Under the pieces are notes generated by a model. It saw only the letters and a list, made by a program, of their open reading frames with translations, had not been told where the DNA came from and ran no database searches. A program made the translations under genes and the position numbers. Shown here piece after piece: positions 52,620 to 61,842 of a stretch of 64,000 nucleotides of DNA (position 1 is its first letter; each line of letters opens with the position of its first letter). Origin of the DNA: Phytophthora sp. 'mugwort'. Taxonomy: Eukaryota > Oomycota > Peronosporomycetes > Peronosporales > Peronosporaceae. Location of the stretch: positions 3,038,001-3,102,000 of the forward strand of contig JAUCEF010000009.1 in the NCBI GenBank assembly GCA_033558025.1, in the 5' to 3' direction.

Positions 52620-54118
52620 TCTCGGAGGAGGACAATACAAATACTAATGAAAGAGATCACAGTACAAGAAGTGGTCAAGGCGGTGGCGGACCTAAACAGG
52701 CATAAGGCGGCGGGGCCGGATGGCCTTAACAACGATGTGCAAGCCATCCTAGTGCCTGCGATAGTAGCGATCAGTAATGAGCTGCTAAAGGAGGCGAACC
52801 ACCACCTTCCTTCCTAGAAGCCCTTATCATCCCGCTGAAGAAGAAAGGAGATTCTGTGGACGCTATGGATTTCCGTCCAATATCGCTTCTCCAGACGGGA
52901 TCTAAAATCCTTACGAAGGTGATTACAACGAGAGCACAACTCGTCATGGGGGATACCCATCGGAGATTCTTTTAGCAGGGATTCGTGCACGGCCGGCAAC
53001 TGATGAAAACTGTAATGATGATGTTGGCAGTGCTGGCAACGGCGGAGTCGAAACCGGATGTGGCGGCAGCCATGAGTCAAGTAATCCTACTTCTAGACTT
53101 CAGAAAAGCGTATGATACGGTTGTTCGGGAATTTTTATTTTTAGCGCTCCGGCGATTTGGATTCTCGTCAGGTTCGTACGGATGATTAGACGACTGCAGA
53201 AGGAACAACCGCGCCATTCCTCGTCAATGGGGAGCTCTCCGAACCTCAAGACGTGGTCTCCGGTATTAACAGGGCTGCCCATTGGCGCCGCTGCTCTTCC
53301 TGTTGGCTGCGGAAGTGCTAGCCATAGCTATACGGCAAAATGAAAAAATAACCGGCGTGCCGATACCAGGGGGGAACGAGGTGACGCATAAGTCGCGAAG
53401 TTTGTTGATGACTTCACGGTCTTCCTCCAAGAAGCTAATCATTTACCTCGGGTGATGCAAAGAGTGGAGAAATTTGGAGAGCTCTCGGGACTTCACGTCC
53501 AACCAACGAAGAGCAAAGCGATCTTCCTGAACACAGCCATAGCTATACCTGAAATTCACGGCATACCGTGCTGCAGCATGGGGACACGGTAAGGTATTTG
53601 GGCTATGAAGTCGGAACCGGAACGCTGACGGACGTGAATTGGGCGGCCCGCATCCGCAACATCCAACGGAGGCTTGCAACGGCAAGTCAACTGTCAACCA
53701 GCGCCGAAAACAGGGTATTGCTACTGAATGTAGTTATGCTGCCGTCCGTCTTGTTCACAGCGGCAGTGTTTGAGATGCCACGGTGACGGATCAACAAATA
53801 CGGAATTTGCAAAAGCAACTCCTGTGGAGACACTCAACCAGTACGGATGCAAGTCGTCACAAGATGAACCCCGGACTGCTCTTCACCCCAAAGAAGGCAG
53901 GAGGAGGAGGTCTCACTTCCGTGTCTATCGCCTGTAAAACTCAACGGGCGAAGCACACGCTTCAGTGGCTCGTGCAGCGATACGACATCTATTGCGTGGC
54001 GTGGCGAGCGTGGGCATTTAAAGGGAATGGGCGGAAGGTGTGTCGCCAAGACAGAACAGGGGACGGTCACAGGAAACAAGGCGAGGGACACCGGGCAACA
54101 CGCTTCAACTTCTTATAG
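52620..54118 (+). pseudogene. LINE ORF2, reverse transcriptase
   Basis: LNRHKAAGPDGLNND (52,690), FRPISLL.. and [11 protein letters not shown] (52,980), [15 protein letters not shown] (~53,090, motif A with Asp), [13 protein letters not shown] block across frames (~53,275), FVDDFTVFL (53,401, the active-site box with F in place of Y), GDTVRYLGYEVG (53,585), LLNVVMLPSVLFTAAVFEMPR (53,720). At least five frame changes. The thumb region and connection (..LWRHSTSTDASRHKMNPG..) follow to 54118. Confidence 0.88.
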
Positions 54119-54510
54119 GAAGCTGGCTAGCTCCACAAGAAAATACCAGAGGAGCGGAAGAGGCAACGAGAACGGCAACTGCAGGAGCTAGCGGACGAAG
54201 CAATCAGTTGGACGACAGACGGAGAGTGAAAGTGGAAATGAACAACAAGCTACCGGAGCTTGTATATGAAAGGTCAAACGGGGAGGAACCCTTCTGGCCG
54301 ACATATTACTGGAATGACAACCCAGGAATCGTCGATCATACGGGCAGCATGCTGACTTGTAAAAAGTATGACAGAATCAAGAGCTGTACGCTCTCAGAGC
54401 TACACATTCGGCGGGAAGGAGAGCGGCCATATTCCATGATAATACCGACAAAGGGAGACAAGTATACCAACAGGCCAAACTGCGTAGATGGGGATTGGCA
54501 GGTCTCAGTA

Positions 54511-54539
54511 GGGACCCTATAGTATTACAATAGGGTCCC
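54511..54539. repeat. short hairpin
   Basis: GGGACCCTAT and ATAGGGTCCC (10-bp arms, 9-nt loop) within the LINE. A similar GGGCCCTATAG occurs near 49,750. Confidence 0.6.
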
Positions 54540-55669
54540 GACGGCACGTTGGAACAACAGTATCATGACGACACCGCCCGACTCAGCTACAAAAAGTCTA
54601 CACATGGACGGTAGTGGCGGGAGATCGGATTAGAGGGTCCAAGAAGGACCAAGACGGAGCTGATGCAGCGGGCTTTGGAATGGTGTAACAACCAAACGGA
54701 ATCCACTGGCATGTTGGTAACACCGAGGCCGCTGACACGACAAAGCTGGCAGACATTCAGAAACTACGGAGGCATGAGGGAGAAGGAAGCATTGTATTCA
54801 ATGCTCACCCGCGGCTGCATGGCTTCCCGTGGAACGTACCAGATCCAATCGCGAACAGGCATGTGATGGCAGCATTGAAGAAGCAAGTGTTTCGATGATA
54901 CAAAGGACAGCGAGAGTCGCTGGACAGCACCATCGAAGGACTACAGCAAGCAGCATCTCGAAGTGAATGACAGGCTGCAGCCTTGCAACAGACTCCGAAG
55001 AAACTATGAACTCATAACAATGAGCTCACGGAGTACCAGGTCTGGGTAAGCTATAGAGTGGCGCTACGTCAGCTCAATCTCTACTACGATGGGAGAATAC
55101 AGGACAACAGCTGCAGAAAGTTGCAATGCTACCACTGGACGAAAGAGACGATGGAGCATATTTTCTGGGACTGCCCTGAGCAACGGCATGTTGGCAGAAG
55201 CTAATCTGTCATTGGACAGGGGAACAGTGGGGAGTGGGCAGTCTGGCCACGTTCCAACAATTCCGGGCCAACAGAAGGGCACCAGTACTGTTACGACTCA
55301 TAGTGAAGCGATTGCAGACAGAGCACCCGGACGAGAAAGACGCATAAACGAAGGAGTGGAAGTGTGGAGAATCCTATGCAGTGCCTGCATAACCATTTGT
55401 GGATTCAGAGGAACAACGCAGTTTTTCAACAGGAAGATGTAACGATAGTTGGAAGCGTGCACGACTACTGGACGACCGGAATGCGGCAGCTCACAGCGAA
55501 GGAGGCCAGAAAAAAAAACACAAAACGGGACTCGACTTCTGTTGTGCCAACAAACACTGGAGCGTCAGCCCAAAGAGAAGTCACCGAAAGTGACAAGTCT
55601 CGCACAATCACCGGATCGTACAGCGGAACCGGCGTTGTTAGCCAGACTAAGGATCAACCAGACATCTAG
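54540..55669 (+). pseudogene. LINE ORF2, RNase H remnant and zinc-knuckle C-terminus
   Basis: HMDGSGG (~54,602) and ADAAGFGMV (~54,660) fit the first strands of RNase H; later parts are badly shifted. At 55,115-55,190 CRKLQCYHWTKETMEHIFWDCPEQ has the C..C..H..C pattern of the LINE zf-RVT tail, followed by an ILCSACITICG / QRNNAVFQQEDV-type end (~55,365-55,440). Coding remains until about 55,669. Confidence 0.75.
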
Positions 55670-55861
55670 TTGTCGATAAGTTGACCAAATAGAATCGTCT
55701 GCCTCTCTCACACACTTCGCAATATTATCGTAAATTGTGCAAGGTTGGAAACTCACTTGGGTTCACTATCTTACTGTTGAATGCCATGAGCAAATTGAGC
55801 AAATGTCTTTTAGGACAGTTGGAAAGCCTCGCGTCTGGAATCCATGCTTGCCTACCTACTG

Positions 55862-57725
55862 TCACGCCGCTAGTTCTGCATGCATCTGGCGCTCAGCTTC
55901 GTAGGCGGCCACGAGCTCCACGAACTCTCGCCACTCTATCAATGAATACCAAGTGGTTAGTGTTTAGTTGTTGTGTGCTTTTAAGTATTCAGACAGCGTA
56001 CCTGGTTCTTCCTGGTCATCATGCAATCTAGCTTTACGCTCGTTCTGCACATGAAGGACCAGAATAATCATCACTTTTCAGCCATGTGGGGGTTCAAGCG
56101 ACGAAACGTACATTTTCCTCGTGAGGGGGTTCTGCCGGCAGCGTTTGCTCAAGTTTGCTGCTACCTGCTGCACCTGGTAACTTCTTCGCCACCTTCTCCA
56201 ATTCGCGAGCGTGAACGTTCTGCATCGCAATAATTTGCTGCTGTGAGTGCTTCAACTTTACGTCGGCCTTGCCCTTAGCGAGGTTAAGTCTCGCCACCTC
56301 CCGCTCCAGCTCGGCGACCTGCTTTCTTTTGGTCTGCAAGTCGGTCGTGAGTCCTTGGCGTACAGCCAACGTGATTTCCAGGTGCTCCTTCTGTTCCTGG
56401 AACTTCGCCTTGAGAGCGACGTGCTTCTTCTCGATCACCCGCGTGGATTTGGCCAGTGTCTTTTCTAACTGATTGATCGTCTGCCGGTCGTTTTTGAGCT
56501 GGGTTTCGAGTTGGAGGATGCGGCCTTTTCGTGACATCAAGGCCACCTCGCGGTCGCTCTGATGGACGGCAAATTCGCGAGCCTGTTGCTCAATGGCCCT
56601 CAGCGCATCCTTTGTCTTCTTCACCTCGACGTTAACGAGCTCTCGTGTTTCAGCCACAGACAATTGGAGCAAATGGTGCAATCCACGGACTTCCTGGACG
56701 AAACGGAGGAGCTTCGACTTGTCCTTTTCATTCTGGCGAAGACAAACCTGTCGCTCACGCTCCCACCCGGCAAGTTGATCCTCACGACCTCGCAACAAAT
56801 TACTCACTCGCTCCTCGAGGTGCTGGCGTTGTAGTTCATGTTTCTGCAGATTCTCTGTCATTTTAGACCGGAGCTCCTGGATCTCGACCTGTGCAAGTTC
56901 AAACCTCTTTCTTTCTTGCTGTAGCAGATGTAGCTCCTCCCACGTGCGAGAGTGCTCAGTTTTGAGTCCGCGGTGTTTCGCCTCCGCAAACTCCCGTTGT
57001 AGAGCTTCGCCGCTCAACTCTTTGTGTAGTCGGTCATTTTCACTCTCCAGCCCCAGCTTCACCTTCGTCAAGGCTGCTATTTCATGCTTCCACAGCTCCG
57101 ATTCAGTGGTAAATCGAGCCTGCTGTTGCTGTAGCTGCGTTTCCCTTTCCTTCGCAAGCGTCATCTTTTCTAGCGACATTTCTTCTTCACGAGCCATGAG
57201 CTTTGCTTGGAAACTTTCTTTCACATTGGTAAGCTGATGTGCAAATAGATCGCTAGACTGCTCCGAAGCGGCCAGCTTTTGCTCCAGGTTCTCTATTGAC
57301 GTACGCGCTGTGGCCGCTAGGACTTCCATTTGGGCCTTCTCGCGTGTCAGCAACTCCACTTGAGCCTGCAATGACGCTAATACCGCAGCAAGTGCAGTAG
57401 GAGTTCCGGTTCCAGTTGCACTGCTACTTTCAGCTGCTTTCGCCTTTCGGGGTTTCGCTCTAGGCGTGATAGTGGTCTCTATACTCTCGCCCACTCGGCG
57501 GCTATCGACAATTTCTCCTCGAGCATCGCTTCGTGCCGACATCGGGATAGCTGCCGTCATAGTTGGCAACTTGAAAAAGGAATCTCTATCTGAATCCTTT
57601 ACAGACGCAGAGGCTTGTAACACGTTTTCTGACGAGCTTTCGCGTTTTTGAGAGAAGAGTTTTGATACTGGAGTGCTCGTAGTCAACGACGAAGGACGCT
57701 TCTTAAAACGCTTTCTACATACCAT
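55862..57725 (-). CDS. long coiled-coil protein (3 exons, ~576 aa)
   Basis: Exons proposed: 57725-56112, 56044-56002, 55935-55862, with GT-AG introns of 67 and 66 bp; phases agree. Without splicing the frame would stop at 56094, but a donor AAT|GTACGT lies just before, and the two small exons give a sensible acidic helical end (..EWREFVELVAAYEAERQ..). Residues 1-110 are basic and Ser-rich (KRFKKRPSS..), perhaps a nuclear or DNA-binding tail. Residues ~115-540 are an almost continuous coiled coil (..LEQKLAASEQSSDLFAHQL.., ..QLEERVSNLLRGREDQLAG..). This suggests a centrosomal/ciliary or filament-type structural protein, but no orthologue was recognised. The ATG at 57725 is used; upstream codons lack an ATG. 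Confidence 0.75.
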
Positions 57726-57748
57726 TAAGAAAAACACGAGCTGTTATC

Positions 57749-58158
57749 ATGTTGCAAATGTTGCTTCTCTCAGTACGAAGACGTACTTCACAGTGAAGGA
57801 AGGAGAACGGGGCTTGGCAGTAGCAACGCTTTTGTGAGTGACCTAAGCAGAAAAATGCGTGGCATTAGATCAATGCAGGGGCTAACAGATAGCTGAAGCT
57901 CGTACAGATTTGTTTAAGGCAACTGCTGGCACCGGGGGAGGTGGGGCTAGTGAAGCACTGATCCTTGATGAGAAATCCAAGCGGAAGTTTGCACTCGGAC
58001 TGTTAAAGCAAAAAGCTCGAGATGCTATAGTGAGTGCAGTTGGCAGTGGGCTGGGTCACTCACAATCTCCACATGCACCTACGCACGTTCTGGATCGACT
58101 GCTGGGACTGGATAACCTCGAGTCATCATCATCTTCGAGGAAGCCGAACACATGCTGA
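57749..58158 (+). CDS. small divergent gene, ~97 aa, unknown
   Basis: The long exon 57889-58158 (..DEKSKRKFALGLLKQKARDA..) has no ATG of its own and starts after a good acceptor (CTAACAG). A short exon 57749-57772 with donor TCA|GTACGA joins in frame (intron ~116 bp). Gly- and Ser-rich ends surround a helical basic centre. It would share a 23-bp intergenic space with the coiled-coil gene on the other strand. The first exon is a proposal only. Confidence 0.4.
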
Positions 58159-58336
58159 TCATCCAGGTTGTCGAAGTTGACGTCGCTGCTGCTAGAAAAC
58201 GATGAGCTTGATCCCCGGCGGCTCATTGTCGGTAAGGCCCAAAGAGTTTAAGGTTTGCTAAAACACTTTAAAGGCAAAACGCAACGGCCGCCGTTTCACA
58301 CCACGAAGCAGATAAGACTCTTTATTATAATGAGAC
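58159..58336. other. intergenic between convergent genes
   Basis: Short spacer, no ORF or repeat noted. Confidence 0.5.
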
Positions 58337-60820
58337 TCACTTTCTAGAGCGCTTTAGTGACGTTGACGGCTGACTTGATCTCTTTGCTCGATGGCGACGA
58401 AACTTCTGCGGACCATCACCAACCATGTCACTGACCAGAGTTTTCCGCTCAATAGCCGAATCATCCCAAGATGAACCAAATTGAGCTTTCCGATTCACGT
58501 GCAAAACACCTGCGACCATATTGTTGATCGGCGCCTTGTTGTCTTTATCATCCGAGTTGCTCCCGTGGTTTTCCATACGCCAGAACCATTCTCGAAGGTC
58601 AGCGCGCTCCTTACACTTGGCAACACAGCGAAAGAGGAGACGAAGCAGATAGAAAAATATGATGAATCCCGATAGCACAATGGCGCAAAGGATGCCCGCC
58701 TTCATGGTCGTGATGACCTCGCGAACGATGAGCATTTCATTCTACCATACAAACGACAATAAAACTCGGTGAGCACACCTGCACTAGACAACACCGTTCC
58801 GATCCTCATACACTGTACCCAAAGTGCAATATTATCCCGCCGGACATCACTAAGCAGCCGACCATAGCTCAGTAAAGTCTGCTCGTTAGTCGAGAGTTCT
58901 TTAGCCATATGATCCTTCTGCAGACACACAAGCAGTTAAAAGTGAACAACATGTGAAAAGAGACTTATCAATGACTTACCAGGTCCACGATCATGGTGCG
59001 AATTTCTTTCAGCTGTTCGTTCAAAGACTCTTGGTTCGACTGGAAAGAAGGCAACAGCAACATGTCATGTGAGCAATCTTCTGTCGAACGATATCACTTT
59101 CAACAGGACATTCAGCATTGGTACCTGGAGCATCTTAATGGCTGTCCACTGGTGCGTGTGGAATTCCTCGAGCTGTCTTGCCATAATGCTCTGGTTTACC
59201 TCTAAAGCTTGGACTGTATATATTCAGCAGAAGCATACAATGATGAGCCGTAAAACCTTGCATACAGGACGAACTCACCATTGAAGCCCCAACATATTCA
59301 CGCCATGCTTACTCTTTTTTGTGATACGCACGAAAATGCTTTCCAGCCGTCCAAGACCTTGTGTTGACGATGCAACAGTATTGTGGGAAGCTGGCAGCAT
59401 TGATGCTGTTGCTGGCGTAGTGCCTAGTGCAGTAGCGTTCGAACTGGGGGTGTTGGCGGCAGGTACGCTTGACGTGTTTGCATTTGTGCTGGATGGACCA
59501 CTCGGCAACGAGCCAGACGACTGCACTGAACCTTCGCTTACGTCAGCACCAATGGGTTCAGTGGTCACCGTAGAAGAATACTCATTAGTGCTTGAACTAG
59601 CAGCGACTTCTGCTACGATCTGCTCCGGGGTATAGTCGACTAGGCAGCACATTCCATGGCTACTGTAGTGCTCAATCTGCTGGGGTTCGTCATAGAAAAC
59701 GGCAACAACCGTGTTGTTCTTTTCCATTAAGCACTGACTCATGAGTTCCACCGGGTCCGGGATACGAGGCACAGAGACTTCGGCGCTGGCTGGTAAAGCG
59801 GATAGCTGCGGTGTTGTGATAGTAACCTGCGCGTCCAAAGCTTCTACTTCTGCGTCAATGCTTTTTTCCAACTGAGAGATTACTTGCGTAAATGTCCGAC
59901 CAAATACTCTGCAGCACCACCGAGAAACGAAGCGCCTGTTAGTACTGGAAAGAAATCTGCATACGCAGTGGCATCGCGTGACGTACGCACCGTAGTTGAC
60001 TCAGTGTGCAATAGTACTCAGATCCATAGTGCGAGAGGAAACGGAACTTAATGTAGCGTACGTGCTGCTGCGCGTCCAGCTGGAAAATCTGCTCGCCGTT
60101 CGTGTGTGAAGCCGTGAAATTGCCCAGGACGAGCCAAGTGTCCGTGGGGTAGTTGACGCTGCCCAGTACGATAAAGTCCTTAACGGGCGACGAGAACTTT
60201 TCGTAGTTGGCAACTGCAATGGCATCCGCGTGCACCTGCACCACAAAAGAGCGTGAAAAGACGTCAGCTTCTTGTCCTCGTCCCTCTCTCGCTTAATGGC
60301 AACCCACGTCTTCCGAAAGGCTGATGACGACCCACTTCCTAGGGTTGGAGCACGGCGTGAGCATGTACCGATCCTTGTCGGGCACCAGCAGATTTGTGGG
60401 GCTCTTAGTGTCGGGTGCGGCGTCCAGGATCGTGGCGCCGGCGTCCAGCGACGCGTAGTTCTGGCGCTTGCGGTTGTCCACGCTGTCGGCGTCTACTACC
60501 TCGAACAGGCCGCTGGGCACATCCAGTAAGGGGTCCACGTCTTCATCCGCCAGCTCCGTGTCCGCCTTGGGCTCATCCGGCTCCTCGACGCGCTGTGGGC
60601 TCAAGGACGCGTCGGCGTCGGCGGCATCAGCGGTCGGAACATCTTCCATTGACAGCTCGTCCTTGGTCAGTTCCGCGTCCTGCGAAGATACTGGATCACT
60701 AGGAGAAGTATCAGCGTCGCCGTTTGACGCAGGGTTGGACGGCGCGTCGGGTGTCACGATACCCCGCACGCTGCAGAGCACCACGAGCAGCAGCAGGAGC
60801 AGCGTAGCTACAGGGCGCAT
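58337..60820 (-). CDS. SUN-domain membrane protein of the SUCO/Slp1 type (7 exons, ~668 aa)
   Basis: Exons proposed: 60820-60308, 60235-59991, 59908-59313, 59213-59125, 59039-58980, 58917-58819, 58741-58337; introns 62-99 bp, all GT-AG and in phase. Signal peptide (residues 1-20, LLLLLLVVLCS), acidic linker, SUN/SLP domain (~121-256: NYASLDAGATIL, DRYMLTPCS, WVVISLSED|VHADAIAVANYEKFSS, YIKFRFLSHYGSEYYC). A Ser/Thr-rich low-complexity part follows, then a coiled coil (IQALEVNQSIMARQLEEF, a SUCO/Slp1 signature after the SUN domain), one membrane span (~549-572, ILCAIVLSGFIIFFYLLRLLF) and a basic tail. Family members act in the ER or nuclear envelope in membrane-protein homeostasis. The sixth intron has alternative donors (58776 or 58778), but these would leave an intron of only 35-37 bp. 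Confidence 0.85.
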
Positions 60821-61372
60821 GACAGAAAGTTGAAATTTTCAAATAGAAAGCCAAATTTCTAAACGTGAAAACGACATCAGGAGGTTGCTCGAGCTACCGA
60901 TTATTGTTTTGGTTGGTAAGAGCAATACATGAGTATACACTCATGTATTCGAACTACTCGCTATGTTCTTGAATTCACAAACCAAAAGTTCTGTATACCT
61001 TCGCGCTTGTTCGCTTCTAACATAATGTCCAGAGACCCTTCCACATCGTTCAGACGATCCTTGATGACTTTCTTTCTCTTGACGGAGTGCATTGATTGTT
61101 TCCAGGTGGATAGCAACATGATATCCACTTTTACGATGATAAGTCAGCACCAGAATCTTCGGTGTACGTTGGACATGATTACATGATGTGGCTTTTTGTA
61201 AGAAGTGATGACAATACTGCCGGTGCGTTCAGTGATGGCCAAAAATGGTCGGGTAGGCATTGCAGACTAAGAAAAGAGCAGAAATATGTATTGAAGTTTT
61301 ATGCTAGCGACCAATGAGAAGTTCATATTAAAAACTGCAATACCGGTCATTACAGCAATACTTACTGCAATA
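60821..61372. other. intergenic with a small palindrome
   Basis: AATACATGAGT, four bases, ACTCATGTATT (60925-60950). A plus-strand stretch open from about 61,110 to 61,315 (..FYDDKSAPESSVYVGHDYMM..) looks protein-like but has no start and no known relative; it may be transposon debris. Confidence 0.4.
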
Positions 61373-61576
61373 CTACTCGGATGCATACTCTATCGGTGTG
61401 GAGGCCGCCTTCATCGCCTTTGGCACCGTGCCATGCGTTTTAAAGGTGGCGAAGTTCACTGAAGTCAACCGCATCCTAGTCGGCCTCAGCACGTGGTTAG
61501 CACTGCCGGAAAGTCGTTCGGCTGACGAAGATGTCCCTGTGATAAAATGGAGGTCAGCGTACTCCTCAATCGACAT
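61373..61576 (-). pseudogene. hAT transposase dimerisation-region remnant (tentative)
   Basis: Minus frame reads EYADLHFITGTSSSAERLSG then ANHVLRPTRMRLTSVNFATF, resembling the C-terminal hAT motif in which a Thr-Ser, Glu-Arg-Leu and an Arg-rich helix are conserved. Repeated GCAATAC motifs on both sides (61,340-61,375 and 61,680-61,745) could be decayed ends. No other hAT part is present. Confidence 0.4.
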
Positions 61577-61842
61577 CGTTCACTATGACGCTGCCGGCGG
61601 TAAGCCTACCGTTCTACTGACCTCGTCGATTTCTAACCGGCTATATGCAATTCGCGGGCGCGCGCAGCAATAATAGTAGTATATTGCAGTTTCACAGTAT
61701 GGCATTGCGAATAGTATTGAAAAGTGCCAATACCTGCAATACATTTTTGGCCAGCACCGGACATCGCAAGAAGTTGAGCCTGGCTAAGATCTTTATCATG
61801 GTATTGAACTTTAAATCTAGCGTTCACAAACTATCGCCCTTT

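Larger units (their letters stand above)
31113..55669 (+). mobile_element. LINE with OTU-protease ORF1 and EN-RT-RNase H ORF2, split by a Maverick
   Basis: Two parts (about 31,113-32,080 and 48,473-55,669) belong to one non-LTR retrotransposon. ORF1 ends in an OTU-type cysteine protease domain that is cut by the Maverick. ORF2 has an APE-type endonuclease (51.3-52.1 kb), RT (52.6-53.8 kb), degenerate RNase H (~54.6 kb) and a zinc-knuckle tail (~55.1 kb). Both outer boundaries are approximate, since neither target duplications nor a poly-A tail were found. Many frameshifts show it is dead. Confidence 0.75.

Noticed and set aside
56094..56111. Stop at 56094 as the end of the coiled-coil gene
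   Set aside because: A good donor precedes it, and two downstream exons join in phase with normal intron sizes; the unspliced end reads into an intron.
58742..58778. A 35- or 37-bp sixth intron in the SUN-domain gene
   Set aside because: Far shorter than the other introns (62-99 bp); the donor at 58818 gives a 77-bp intron in the right phase.
61398..61673. Plus-strand ORF of 91 codons
   Set aside because: Lacks a convincing start, and the opposite strand carries the hAT-like motif, so the plus frame is probably a shadow.
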